Source of the DNA: an uncultured Desulfobacter sp.
Lineage (GTDB): Bacteria > Desulfobacterota > Desulfobacteria > Desulfobacterales > Desulfobacteraceae
Assembly: GCF_963677125.1 (NCBI RefSeq)
Contig: NZ_OY781882.1
Span: 5,850,501 to 5,914,500 of the forward strand
Direction of reading: 5' to 3'
DNA: 64,000 nt
Part shown: piece by piece, positions 31,001-46,000 of the stretch
How the letters are laid out: each line of letters begins with the position of its first letter
Numbering within the stretch: position 1 is the stretch's first letter
Translations under genes and position numbers: made by a program
Notes under the pieces: generated by a model
What the model saw: the letters and a program-made list of their open reading frames with translations, nothing else
Database searches by the model: none
What the model was told of the DNA's origin: nothing

Positions 31001-34000
31001 TCGTCTGATCAACGTTGACCTCGTAATATCCGGGTTGGAGGATGGTGTAACGGGAACTGTCCAAAACGCTGCCTGCGCTGTTGTACAAGGTGCCGGTGCC
31101 GTCTTCGTTGGCGGAAAAGACCACCACTGATGAGGATGAAGCCCCTTCGGTGTCAGGCACATAGAGGGCATCCTGGGCATAGCGGCCGTCCTTGGTAACA
31201 CGGTAGTAGGTCCCCCCGTTTTCCAGGACAATATTGCCGTCGGGATCGTTGTAGACGGCAAATCCGGAGGTCGGGTCGGTATCGTAGATGACCAGGGGGT
31301 TGTCCCCGGTGGCGATCAATTCCAGGCTTTCAAGTACACCGCCGCCACTGACGCCGATCGTCCCGTCCAGCAGAATATTGCGGTCGGAATGGATGCTGAA
31401 AGATCCTTGGGCCATTACCAGATTCCCGGACATGACAACTGTGTCTTCGGACTCAATGGTGATGGTGCCTGCGCTGTAAGCCGCGTCTGTGTTTAGGGTG
31501 AAACGCTCACCCGTCCGGAAAATCAAGGTGTTGGCGGCATCGACCTGAACTTCCAAGTCAAGTTTACCCCCGGCGTCGAGTTCAATATTATCGGCAGAAA
31601 TGCCCAGGCCGCCGACTTCGACAGGATCACGAACAATAAGGCTTTCGTTGGTGCTGGTCAGGTTCAGATGGGCATCTGCGCCTAGAGCACGGACTTGGCG
31701 TACAACCATTTCTCCATCCGTGGTAATGGAAATATCACCATTGTCCGCCTGGACCGAGGAAAGGGTGAAGCCTTCAACGCCATCTGTTGCACTCTCCGTG
31801 TTGGTGAGCGTAATATCCCCATCTGCTGTGATCACGGAAACCAGTTCGTTGGTTTGTGATGTCAGCGAATCAATACCGGTCTGTGCTGATAAGGTCAGGG
31901 TGTCGGCAAGAATATTGGGTGTAAGGCCGTTGTCCAGGCCGGTGATGGCACCACCGCTGGTGATATAAACATCCCGCCGCTGGCTTTCCAGGTCTATGGA
32001 ACGAATCTGGAGATCTCCGGGTGTGGTCAGGTTTAGATCTCCTTCAGCCACAGAAAGCTCACTGACACTGAGTGTTTCGTTTCGCTGATTGAGAAGCGTT
32101 ACATCGCCGTCCCCTTCGGATATCAGCGCGAGTTTGGCCGCGTCAATGGTGATATCCATTGCGGTTACCGTGTCAGCCGGTGTGCTGAGCGTAATGGAGA
32201 GCTGATCTGCGCGCAGCAGGTGGGAAACACCGGTGGCAACCAAGGTATCCTGCAGTCCCAGGCTCAGATCGCCCAGACCGCCTGCGGCCGTCTCAATTCG
32301 ATTGTAGCTCAGTCCGCCGTTATAGACCTGTATGGAAATGTCATCTTCCTCAGCGGTACCCCCTGTGCGTACGGTGCCGACACTGAGGGCACCATAGTTA
32401 ATCAGGTCGATGGCACCACTGCCGGTTTGCAGCAAAGAAATGGAGAGAGCCCCCTGATTATTGAGGGAGATCGCGCCGTTGCCGGTATTATCGGCTTCCA
32501 GGCTGCTGAGTTGGGTCAGGGCTGAAAAACCGTCCCGGCTGGTTGCTGTAAGGCCGGTTGCCGTAATTTGACCGCCGGTATGGGCGATGGCCCCTGAGTC
32601 TGCCGTAAGCGTAACCGTGCCTGCGCTCTCAATGGAGCTGTCAGTCAGTGTAATGTCGCCTGAGCCGGCACCAGCCGTCAATGTAATGGTTTGGCTGTTG
32701 CCTGTTGTGGTGAGCAGCGCTTCAACGTTTCCGGTAATGGAACCGCTTCCATCCAACCCTGCTTCAACGGTAACATCTGCCGGGGTGGTGAACTCCCCAC
32801 CAAGTATGACATCATCTTGGGCCTGGAGCGTTAGCGTGTCACCGGCACTGAGGTTGCCTTCCGCCGTAAGAGAGGTCCCAGAGACAAGATCAATGCTCCC
32901 CACAGCCTGACCATAACCTGCATTGCCGATGATCAGGCTGCCGGCGGAAGTAAGTTCCACGGTGCCGCTGCCCATCAGTTTTGCCGTGGCTGCCAGGGTG
33001 CCCTCGGGCGCGCCCGTGGGTGCCTGGCCGTTAATGACAATGCTGCCGCCGGCACTGATGCTCAATAGACTTGCTGCGCCTGTGGTGGAAGCGATTCCGC
33101 TGATTGAGGTGTTGCCGCCCGTTGTAATGATAAGATCACCCCCGGCCTGGAGGGCATCATTTTCAAAGGCACCGTAATCAACATCGTTGCTGTCGTAAAT
33201 GCGGGTGGTGCGGGTGATGGTCTGATCTTCATAGATGGCATCATTGCGCCAGACCGTATACTGCTGTTCTGTGACCACCTTGGTGGTGACATCGTAGGTG
33301 TTGTACACCGGACGGGTCTCGTAGATGTCGGTGGCATTGGAGGTGTATTGATACTGCAGGGTCTTGCGGGTGTCCGTAATCGTATTGGAATCGGATGTCC
33401 AGTGATAAATGTAATCGTGGAAGGTTTCGTAAATGGTGCCGGTCTGTACCCAGGAACCGGTGGAAGAAAAGGCGAGCTGCATCTCTGCCCATTCACCATC
33501 GGTGGTGTCGTCGTCTGTTCTGGTAAACGTTGTATCATGGGGAATGGTCACCGTGCCAGAGTCATACATAACCGGGTCATCACTGCCGTCATAGACCCAA
33601 GCGACGCCGTCATCATCCTCAAAAACTCTCATTTTATAATAAAGAGTGGTATCATAGGCAACGTCATTGACAGAGAAAAAGGTGTTGTTGATACTATAAT
33701 ACCCTCCATCTCCGCCACCGTCCCATTTGGAACCGCTGCTCCAACTTCTGGAAATTCCGCCACCCGAAACATAGGCATAAGCAGTTTCCTCTTCAGCGGA
33801 ATCCTCTGTATCAATATGGAATTCGACATAAACGACTTTTACACTGACATCGTAAAGATAATCATACTCATAGCCGACCGTTTCCGTACTGGTCGAGTAT
33901 AAGCTGACATAAGAGAGTGCGGCAGTGGTGTCATCATAACTGCCGGGTGCGGTAATATAGCGACCTAAAATATCATAATCGGTGGAATAGGAACTGCCGT

Positions 34001-37000
34001 TCCACAGCGGGGTAAAGCTGTGGCTGACGGTACTGCCTCCGGTACGGCCGTCATAAATGGAATATTCACGAATCCCGCTGTTGTAGTAACTCACTGACCA
34101 ACGGTCGTTACTGCTGTCCAGATCCGTCTCTTTGTAATAGGTTTCCGTGTAGGCCGTGTGGTCAGATTTATCCTGGGTATAGCGTACATTGGCCTCATCC
34201 CAATAGGTTCCCACTGTCTCGTTCCAGACCGTGGCCTCGCCTTGGCTGACAACTCTTAAGACATCAGCGGCAGCGCCGGCGGGCATTCTGATCCATTTAT
34301 CTTCCCAACCGGAAACCTGGATATTAACGATGGTATCGGCGTTTGCGGCCCAGTCAGGACTCCATGTCTGCTGGGTCGGATTACCGTTGAGCACCGTATG
34401 GGTCATGGGGTTGGTATAGGAAAAGTCATAGAGCGGCATGTAGCCCAAGTGCTTGAGTACAGCGGCCTTTTGCAGATCATTGAGCTCACTGAAGGGCTCG
34501 TAGCCGGTGCCGGGGCTGGTCGCCCCGGTCAATGACCAGTTCACGTTGCTGTTATGGTAATCCACACCCTCGACAAACCATTCCCGGAATGTGGTGCCGT
34601 TATAATAGCCATCCTGGGTGATGGTGACATCCATGGTGTGGTAGCTGATGCCTGCCTTGACCTCTTCGGTGCCGGTCTGCTCGGTGACCGTGGTGGTGAC
34701 CCAGGAAACCTTGGGCACGAGAATATAGCCATCTTCAACCTGCTGATAGCCGGTAACTACCTGCACGGTGATCACATCGGTGGAGATAATGGGTGTTAAG
34801 AGGGCCAGTTGATCGTCCTGCAGCACTGATTCGGTGAGAACGCTCAGGTCTCCGCCTGTGGTCACATTGACATCGCCCTCGGCAAAAACGCCGCCTTCAC
34901 CGGAGACCTGAATCAGTACCGCTCCGAGATCGGCAATATCGATTTCAGCTGCGGTCAGCTCCGCCTCTGACGCCGCCAAAGAGATCCCGCCCCGAATATC
35001 AGCATACCCAGTGGTGGTGAGCGTACCGCTTATGTTTAGTGACGTGGATGCATTGACCAGAAGCCTGGAGTCGCTGTCTCCACTGGCTGCCACGGTTCCG
35101 TCAACTTGTATATTGCCGCCGCTGAGGTGAACCAGGCTATCGCTTGAGATGGCGGCCGCGCCACTGCCATAGTCTGCAGAGATCAATAGATTTGCTGTGG
35201 CAGCCAGCCGAACCGAGCTGTTTTCCGCCCGGGTGGTGACCACACCGCCTGAAAAGACAGAGAGGTTTTCAGCGCTTAGGGTAACGATGTTATTGGCATG
35301 AACCAGCCCGGAAATACCAAGGTCGCCATCGGCATGGACGGTTAAAGTGTCGACATTGACACCTACCGTCTCACCCGTGATCACGGGCTTGCCGACCTGG
35401 CCGTTCAAATGGGTGTCGCCGGTGGTTGAGAGGGTAATGGTACCATTGGGATCCGTATCCAGGATGCCGCCGGAGACACGCACCGGTTGCCCGCCGGAGA
35501 CAGGGTCCGCGTCTTCAGCCAGGGCGTTACCGTCTTCATCCACATAGTTGCCGTCGGCATCCACCAGAAAACCAAGGCCGTCCATGAGTTTGCCGTCTTC
35601 ATCGACAAAGTAAAGATTGCCGGTACCCCCACGTTCGTAGACCATGGCGTTGACGATCAGCGAGCTTGCCTCAATTTCAAGCAGGCTTCCAGATTCGACA
35701 ATGCCGTCCACCAGAAGTGCGCCGGTATTCAGGCTCATGGTTGCGCCCGCATCAAGGGTTTGCAGGTAGCCGTAGAGATTGACTGTACGATCAGAGGTGA
35801 TCTGCAGATTTGACGACAGGGATGCCGCGGTGAGGTCGCCTCCGCCACTGGAATCGGTAACAATCGCACTAAGCGCGTTCTGGCTGAGCGCCACCGCCGT
35901 GGTCCCTTCACTGATAGTCAGCGTCATGTCACCGCTGGACTGAAGTCGACCGCCCTGGCTCTGCAGAGAGGTGGTGCTGCCGTCAATGACATAGCCATTG
36001 CCGCCCATAACCAACTGCTCACTGAAGATGCCGCTGAGCGTTGCGTCATTTGTGCGCCAAACGGCGCTGCCCCCGGAGATGTCGGCTCCGGCCATCACAG
36101 AACCGATGATTGTGGCCGTGGCGGATTCAAGACGGATTTCAGACGCTGTGGCGCTGGTGCCAATCAGCACGGCGGAGCCTATCTGCAGGTCACCGGCTGC
36201 GTTAAAGTGCACGATTCCAGTCCCCTGAATGGTCGCTCCCTGATGGTAAAACTGGCCGTCATCAAGCACTGCGTGATCTTCGGCGACGGCAACTGTCGAG
36301 CTGCTGATGTCACCGGCAGAGACGATTTCCAGCGTGGCTGTGTCACTTGTTACCTCCACCGAGGCATCATAAATTTCAATCATGTTGCCGGCCTCAAGGC
36401 GCATATCCCCCAGGACAGTGACATCACCGCGCAGGGTGAGGGTATCCTCGGCAGAGAAAAGGACTTCGGTTCCCGGCAAGTCAGCCGCAGCGCTTTCAAT
36501 CACACCGTCGATATCCACACCGATACCAGAGATGGTGAGCGGCGCATCGGCAGTGACCCAACCCGAGGCGCCGGTTACGGTTACCGTCCCAAAATCCGAA
36601 GTAATTGTAAGGCTGGAGAGGGTGGTGGAGCCGGTGCCGACCACACCATCAATAACCACCTCATTGGCACCGCCAAGCAGAATATCTCCGCCACCGCCAG
36701 AGGAGATAATGGAGGCGGTATTTTCGATTTTCAGACTGAGTGCGTTGGTGTCTTCCACACTGCCGCCCTGGATAATGACATCGTCATAGGCCTCGATATG
36801 CCCCTGAATGGTCAAGGAGTTGCTTGAGGCCAACGCCACATCGGAGCCCTCTCCCCCGGCTATGATATCACCGGCAATAACGCCATTGACCCCGGCATTG
36901 AAACCGATGGACCCATGCACGGTTTCCAGCACACCGGTGACATCGATCTCAATATCTTTGCCATCGGAGGAGGTCCCGCTGTAAAGATTGATGGCTGTAT

Positions 37001-40000
37001 CGGCGATGACTTTGCCGGCAATGTAGAGCTTGCCGTTGGGGCCTTCCTGGGCGCCAATATTGACGATACTCCCGCTTTCACGGGCATCGACGGCGTAGTA
37101 GATGCCGGACTCAAGACTGCCCCCGGAAACATCCAGTCCCAGGAGGGTGCTGTTAACGGAGGTATCGGTGATGGTAAAGGCGTAGGGGCCGGTAAAATTG
37201 AGTCTGCCCTCACGTAGCTTGATCTGCATATCCGGGTCAACCTGGCCGGTGGTATCCGGATCATCGTCGAAATAGGCGTAGCTCTCACCATCCTGGTAAG
37301 GCGAAGAAGTGTTCGCATCCGAGACAATCCATTCGGCTGATTCCAACGCTGTCTGTAGGTCGTCAACCAGGTCGCTCACGGCGGTGTTATCGCTGGTATC
37401 GGCTGCCAAAAGGGTTACGGAAGCGGATATGGTGTAATTGACCTTGTCAATGACAATATCCAGCGTGACGTCTTGATCCAGGACGCCGGCAGCGTTGATC
37501 GGCCAGTCCTGGCAGACCAATTCATTGGTGTGCCCGGGGGCGAGGATGTCGATTCGGCCGGGGGCATTGAGATCAATGACCGAGTTTTCCTGCCAAGTGG
37601 TCAGCATGGCCGAGCCGTAAAGGATGATACCGGTGCCGGAGGGATCGTCCCCGCCAATCAATTCGATGGCTGCGCCGGCCTGCAGCCCTACGCCGACGCG
37701 AATCTGGTCATCGGCGGTAATGGTAATGGTGGAGGCGCCGTCAAAGGTGTTCACCTCGCGTCCCTGGTAGGTGCCGTTCGCGTCACGAACCTGCACAACT
37801 TCACCGCCTGCGACCAGGAGCCCTTCGATCTCGGCATCGCCTACGGCATTGACCTCAATATGGCCGTCAGCCCGGTAAACCGCAATTTCAGAGGCCCCCT
37901 GGATATAGACGCCGGTGCCGTCATCCGAGGTGCCGCCGCTGATGGTCACATCATCGGCAGAATAGATATAACCGCCGGTTACGGTTGCCTGGCCTTCAGC
38001 ATTCACCGTATTGCCGCCGATAAAGGCCTGGTTGTCACTGCTGATTGAAACTGATCCCAGGGTACCGGACCAGTCAATGGTCTGGGTGAGCAGATTGCCG
38101 TCACTGTCAAACTGTTGCACAAGTGACCCTGCGGCCACTAAGGTGCCCATCATCTCCATATCACCGTGGGATATGATATCTATGTTGCCGCCGATACCCT
38201 CATAGCCGCGGGCGGTTGCTCCACCGGCTGTTCCCAGCAGAAGGGAGAGGTCGTTGTCACCCACATCAGGCGTGCCGCCTTCCATGCGTACATTGCCTGC
38301 GGCCAGAAGACCGGTCTCCACCAGCAATTGGCTGCCGGCAACAACGCTTAAGTCCGCTTGGGCACCGGTCCAGGTCACACCTGTCTCCCCAATGACGCCT
38401 CCGGCCACCAGAACACCGTAGAGATCAAGATCCTGGGAACCGATAACCGAGATATCGGCGTTTGCACCGGTAGTACGAAGGGTTGCTGTGGCATGCACAT
38501 AAACACTTGTATCATGGCTGTCGGAGCCCCCCAGATCGGTGCCGTCCAGGTCCATGCCCCCGGCAACACGCAGGCCGCCCTCAGCAAGAATATTGCCTTC
38601 CAGGTAGGTCCAGATATCCGACTGAATGTCGATGGTTGCACCACTGCCCAGGGCGCTGACATTACCACGGAGAATCAGATCGTCTTCCGAGCTGAGCAGA
38701 AGGTTGGCGCCGGTTCCCAGCGAGGTGATCGTGCCGCTGATCAAAAGGCCGTACTGGCCCGTATGTGTTTTAAGGTAATGATCTGCCTGGAGCATATCAA
38801 AATAGGCGGTTTTGTTATAGATGGCGTATTGGGCCAGATAGCTGGGATCGTCAGGATCACCAAACACTTCGTTATCACGGGTGGCGGAACTTGAGCTCAA
38901 TGCCAGCCCGTCAGCGGTTCCGATGGAACCTGCAAGCAGCATCTCACCCTGGGCCGAGAGGATAATATCGGCGCCGCTTCCGGTCATAACCGCCACCGGC
39001 GCACCATCCACCTGATCGTAGCGGATACCGGCGCTGACGGCTGCGCCCGAGTTGATTGCCACAAGGCCTGCCGCGCTCACATCAATCAGGGCGTCCGCGT
39101 CCCGGACCACCAATGCCGCGCCTTCATTCAGGAGAAAATCACTGCCCGCATTAATATCGATCAGAGAACCGGTTCCGTGCGCCTCGATAAAACTGCCCAC
39201 CTGCATGGCACCGCTGGTGTCTATCAACACCTGGCTGCCGTCGGCTAAACTTTCAATGCTGCTCCCCACGTCCATGAAAATGGAGGTCACCGCATTGGGC
39301 GGGGTGACAAACATTGTGGTGTTGGTGGGATTCACGCCGGTTGAGGCGGTCACATCAATGTCCACCAGATTATCGCCGATGATCCAGCCGCCGACATGCA
39401 GCTGATCATCCGCAGCGATAATTACGGTTTGGGCACTCAGTCCGGAATCGGGATCTCCTAATGGGTTATGCCAATTTTGGGAATTGATGGAGATGGTCTG
39501 GGCCTGCAGCTCAAGGGTATTGCCCGGTGCCTGCACGTCACCTTTGACCTGAAGATCGTCGGAGAGGAAAATAAAGTGGTCCTTCAGAGCTGCATCATCA
39601 TCACGCGACAGGACCGGATCCTGGGTCATTTTAATGGTGGTGGTGGTGTATAGATCGCCGATCCACATGGTGTTGCCGCTGTTCCGGCGTCCGATGGTTA
39701 CGCTGTTAAAACCGTCGGCCAGGGCGGCAAAGTCGCGCATGCCCATGGCCATGGAGGTGAGATGCTGATCTCCGGGCATTTCCAAATTCGAGGCGTAGGC
39801 TTCAGCCGCGCTGCCCAAGAGATATTCCCAGGCGCTCTGATTGGCCTGAATCACCAGATCACCCGAGGCGATCACCCTGGCTTCACCGGAAACAAAATCC
39901 AGGTCATCTGTGGTCAGGGTAAGATCCGCACCTGACGCCAGGGCGTGGATATCCCCTGATTCCAGGGTCAGCAGTGCATCCTGAGCAAGCAGGGTCAGGT

Positions 40001-43000
40001 AAAGATCACCGTTACCGATTTCAATGCCGTAATCACTGCGGTTGGACTGGATCACCGTGCGCCAGTCTGTGGGGGCGCTGTTGTCCCAGGCGGTGATGTC
40101 CTCCCACCAGTTTTCACCGTGACTTGGCGTAACCACAAAACCGTTGTTCTCTACATCACTGAGCGTGGCCTGGGATTCGATATTGAGGCTGTCACTCTCG
40201 ATGAGCACAATATCACCACTGCCGGTGGTGCTGGTAATGGCGGTCAGATCGGCTACGGTTGTGAGTATCGGTGCCGCTAGGCTACCGATGGCGTCGTAAG
40301 CACGTAATTGCAGGGTGGAACCTGCTGCCAGTATTTCTGATTCATTGTTGTTGATAATGGAACCATTACTGCTGGTCAGGCGCAGCCAGCCGGATCCGTC
40401 CCCCAGGGTTGTATCACCACTGGAGACACGGAGGTCCGCCTCAAGCACGATATCGGCCTCATCCCCGTAAGTGCGCAGGTCGATGTAACCGTTGTTGATG
40501 GCACAGAGCATATGAAAAACACGCAGTTCTTCATAGGAGTCCAGAATGATGTTACCGGCCTTGACCGGCACGTCATAGGTGATGCTGTCGGCGATGACCC
40601 GCAGGCTGATATCCCCGAGATCGGCCGTACCTGATCCGTCAAGGGTGCTGAAGTTGACCGTGCTGCCGAATAGCCGTATGGCCGTTGGATCATAGGCAGC
40701 GCTTCCTCCGGTTAGGGATAGGCGATCAACCCCGCTGTTGTAATTGATGATTTCCCGACCGTTGGTCACCTGACCCAGTTGTAGATAGACCGGCGTTCCT
40801 GCAAAATTCTGGGTCACGATCAACTCGTCAAAACTTCCGGCTTGATCAACGATGTTCAATGTTCCTGTGGGCAGGGGCTGATCAGGCTTATCCAGCTCAA
40901 CGAGGTAATTATCGCTGCCGCCGCTGTCCGTCAAGGTCACCCCGTAATCGGCAAAGCTTGCCACCCGGACCGTATCGTCCCCGGTACCTAATATGATGTT
41001 CGTGACCCGGGAGGATCCGGTGCGCACTTCATCGCCGTTGATGGATGCCGCCGTCACGCCGCTGCGGCTGACGCCAAGCGCCATGGCTGTGGTAAAGGCG
41101 GAAAAATCCAGAATGGTATCTCCGCTGTAATCGCTGAACCGATCCAGGCCGAACCCCGAGGCAAACCGATAGGTATCAGTGCCGGTACTGCCGTCGAGAT
41201 AATCGTCGCCGCTGCCGCCAATGAGCGTATCGTTGCCTGCTCCGGCATAGAGCCGGTCGTTGCCTGTGCCGCCATCGAGCTGATCATTTCCGGCATCACC
41301 ATAGAGTTTGTCTTCTCCGGCACCACCGCTTAACGTGTCATTGCCGCTCAGTCCGTAGAGGGTATCATCCCCCTCGCCACCGGAAAGTGAGCCGCCGGCT
41401 GAGCCGAGCTTGAGCGTATCGTCCCCGATGCCACCGGCTGCACTGACCGTCACATCAGAGAGGCGGGAGGCATCAAGAAGATCATTGCCCTCGCCCATGT
41501 CACTGACCACCACACTGTTCACTCCGCTGAAGGTCTGGTACCAGCCGTCAAATTCCACGCCGACCGTGCCGCCGGAACCATAAAGATAAAACTGTTCGTC
41601 ACCGTCTTCGGTGTTGAAGTATTCACGCAGGGCGGCATCCGTTCCGGCATGTATATAAAGGGTTGAACCCTGCATATGGGCCAGGGTTGGCTCGACATAC
41701 GGGGCATCGTAACTGAAGGAAAAGAGTTCTTCCCGAAATAGATCCTCATCAAAGATGGTTTTACTGCCCACCGGCCAGGGGAGATTCAATTTGACCTTGG
41801 CGCTGGCATAGACCTCGGCGCCGCCGTCAATGTTAAAGAGGTTGGTGAAACCGCCGTTTTCATACGCGTACATGGTGACGATTTCAGACATGCGGATTTT
41901 GCCGTCCGATTCCATGGAGACCGAGGTGATGTACCCATCCGCATCCTTGGTCAATGACGAGGTGGCAATATCCTGCAGGTCAAAATCCGTATAGAAATCA
42001 ATGCCGCCTTCCAGGCCTGCCTTGATGATTCCGGCATTCACCCCGGCTTCCAGGGCAACGTTCAAGTCGAACATCAGCTCCGGTTTTTCCTCGCCGCCGG
42101 TGCCGGCTACGATGGAGCCGTTTACAAAATCCGGCAGGGTTACATCGGAGACGTAAAAGCCGTCAAACACGTAAGCCGGATCACCGGTCTCAATGGATTT
42201 ACGGATGCCGTAAGTGTCGTACCCAAATGCAAAATCGGCGGCCAGGGCGACACTGCCTTTGGCCATGATGCCAAGAGTTGCCGGACCGATTTTCAGGCCA
42301 AAGATCGGCACATTGAAGCCGGCTGCCGCCTGCAGAAGCGGCATTTCGTAGGTGAAAAGGGTGGCATCCTGCCCAGTCAGTACATTAAACCAGGTGGAGA
42401 TGTCGGTGATGTACTCCAGCACTTTAAAGCCCGAGCGCTCCGAACTGCTGCCCGCATCCGCTTCAAGATCATCCATTTTAGCCGTGAAATCGGCAGGCAC
42501 CGCAGTTTCAGCGGACTGATCCGAATCTGCATTGCCGGTACCCAGATTTGTCAGATCTCCCAGATAGATGATGCCTCCCATGTCACTCCAGGAACGTACC
42601 GTGTCGGACATGTCAAACATCATCTGGGCTGCTTCAACAAACGACCAGTCAATGGCCGGTTTGCCCTGCAGCTGCATCAGGGTGTTGATCAGATCCATGA
42701 CATTGTCAATGCCGATCACATCCAGGCCGACATCCTGATACAGGGCACCGACCACCGGTTCCAGCGGTGAGAGGATGGACTCGATATTTTCAATAATCGG
42801 CAAAAGGAAATCATCCACCAGAGAGCCCACATCCAACCCCAGATTTTCGATGGAAATCTGCGGGGTTGATAACCCATCGCTTATTGAATAATCCCAGTCA
42901 ATCAGCAGGTCTCCCACCAGTTTGGGAAGAACCGAGGCCTCTTCAACTTCCAGTTCCAGGCCAAAATTAAACTCTCCGTCCACGGTGAAGTCGGTGATAA

Positions 43001-46000
43001 AATTTTGGGATGCAGGCATGGCCACCATGTCGAGCATGGTCAAGCGGTTGGCATCGTTGCCGGCAATATCCAGGGTGAAGGCGCCGTAGAGCCCGCTTGC
43101 GCCGTATACCGTGCCCAGGTCCGTCAGGTGGGCTGTGAAAAAGGTGAGGGTGCCGTCGGCTGCAAAGGTGTCGACTGCCCGGGTATCGGGATTGCCATCC
43201 AGGAAGACGTTCAGGTCAACCTCGAACTCGGGGGTGTCGTCCGCGTTGGAGACCAGATAAAAGCCGTCCGAGCCGCTTATACCCATACCAAAATCAAAGT
43301 TCCAGTCAATGGCCAGTCCCAGGCCGCCATCGATCTCAAATTCAAATCCGGGCAGGTCGATATCCAAAGGAATATCAACACCGGTCCCTAAAACCGTGCC
43401 GCCAAGCAGCATATCAAACTGGACCGCGTCCGCACCGGCCAGGGTATTTCCGCCGGTCCACGCCTCAATCAGGCTTCCGTCCTTGGCATACCATCCGACA
43501 AGCACATCGTTAATATCGATGATGGAATCTCCGGTGGAATCCTGCAAGATATTGAGCCCGGACGAGCCGAAGGTTTCATAATAGACCGTGCGCATGACCG
43601 AGACGACATCACCGTCCATGGCCAGATCAAGCCGCAGGTTGCCCAGTAGGTCGAGCCGCAGATCGGGAAAAAAGCCAAGAAAATCCGGCAGGATGTCGCC
43701 AATCACAGGCAGATCCACGTCAAGCAGGTCAAAGAAAAGATCCTGGATGGCCCCCAGCCCAAAATCTATGCCGTCAAGAATCGCCCAATAGTTCTTGAGC
43801 ATCATATCCAGGCTGAAACTGAAACCGATGTCCTCAAACAGAGACGGAAAATCAGGTAGATCAAGATCGAGCAGGGAACTGAAATCGGGCATATTCAGGG
43901 CAAAAACTAGATCGCCGAAATTTAAGTCCGGCAGCAGGTTTATATTAATATCCGGGATATCCAAGGTAAGTCCCTGGAAATCCATACTCAGGGGTAGATC
44001 AATGCTGAAATCGCCAACGATGACAGGGTCGATATTAAAAGCAATCTCTTCGTCAAAGTAGTAGCGGCCGTCATCGGCCGGCAGCAGCGTCATCAGGGCA
44101 GTGGAGAGGGAGTCGGCCAGGGCGTCATCCAGATCAAGGCCGAGATCCGCCAGCTTGGCCTTGATTTCATCCTTGCTCCAGAACTGCTGGGTGAACCAGT
44201 CCAGGTTGTCGTAGATGGTTCCGGCAATGGTGTCGTCCACCGAGGGAATCGTGGCAACCAGAAGTGCCTTGATCTGGGCCTGGCTGATTTTTTCCTTGGA
44301 AATCTGCTGATCCAAAGCGATGGTAATTGTGGCAAAGTCCTCGGTGGATATATCTCCGTCACCGTCAATCACGGCCGTTCCGCCTAAGACACCTAAAGAG
44401 AGCGGGCCGACGTTGAATCCCATATTTAGATCGCTGCCGGCTACCCGCAGGCCAAGGGTAACTGTGGTGCCGGTATCCGTGTCGGCATCGTAGTCAAACA
44501 AAAAGAGTTCGGGATTCTCTATATCGGAAATGTCAACACCGGCACTGACCTGGAATCCGAACATGGCTTCAAAAAGGATATTGGCAGCAGCACCTGCGCC
44601 CAGCGCGTCGCTGAGCAGCGGGATATCGGCCAGGGCCGAAATTGGGCTTCCGCTCAATTTTTCGATGTCAGCCATATCCAGATTGAAGGTGACCAGGTCC
44701 GACAGGATCTGTTCGAGCGCAAGGTCGATGCGCAGCACGTCATCGGCAAAACTTAAGGTAAAAGACGCGTCGGAAAGCCCAAGGGCATTCTCGAAAATAG
44801 CCTCCACCTCCTGGATGGTTCCAGCCGGGTTTTCCTCGGCAGCCTTCAGGTCGGATGCAAAATCATCAAGAAAGGTCAGGGTGTCGGCTAAGGAAAAATT
44901 GAGGACCGGCAAAACGGCTGTGTAAAAATCCTCACCGGCCAGAGAGTCCTGGAGAAAATCAATGCCCAGCTGGATGCTGTCCACGATCTGGGTAAAGCTC
45001 AGGTCTTTGAAATTGAAGTCATCACCAAGATCCGGCAGGACCAGAACGATGTCGTTTGGATCTGCCCCGCCGGCAGAAACAAAAGCGTCAAGATCAAATG
45101 CCGCGCCAAGTGGATCATGCTCAACGCTTACCTGGTTTCCCTGATCAAGGGCATCCTGGACATAAATGGCGATTTCAGGTGATCCGGGCAGGGCCAAATC
45201 CGAGCCAAACCCGGAATCGACTACGAGATTGGTCAGAACAGCCGAGGCGCTTCCGTCAAGCTGAAGATCAAGTGAGTTTAAAGCTGTGCCGTCAGCCAGT
45301 TCTGCAAGGGTAAATCGGGTACCGTCAATGCCCCGATCAAGGGCGGCTTGAACCGTGGCGTTAGATCGCACGGTTGACCCGGAACCGTTGCCGCCAAGGG
45401 TTACGGCCAAAAATCCGAGAACGGCCGCGACATCGGGATCATCCGCAGCAAGGGAAATACCGGCTGAAAAGACGATATCTTCTACGCCGATCACCAGGCC
45501 CTCGGTTCCGGTAGCGCCGTCAAGATCGAAGAAAATATTCAGGGCACCGTCAATAACCGTTGAGATTGTTGCCGTGCTCGGGGTTTCCAGCGACAGGCCG
45601 TCGGTCTCTGCCAGGTCCAGGAACAGTTCGGTGGTCTCCAGGTCCAGGCTATGGCTGAACGCCAGGGGCAGCATAAATTTTTGGGCCACGGGATCATAAC
45701 TGATCTCAATACCCTCGGGCAACACGCCGGAATCATTCACTGCAGAGACAAATTCCTGCAGGGTCGATACTTGGCTAAAATCGATCTGGTCGTAGATGGC
45801 TGTCTCAAAGGCCAGGGAAAGATCGGTTACGGACGCCAGCGTTGCCTCGGAAAAAGGGATGGCTGTAATCAGGGCGTCTTCACCGCGGATGCTGTCCAAT
45901 GTGTTTACCATGGTCGGGAACATAAGAACAAGATCGTCAACCGACAGATCAGCAAAGTTGGTCAGGGCATCAAAGTCATTGGCCGTAAAACTGAAATCCT

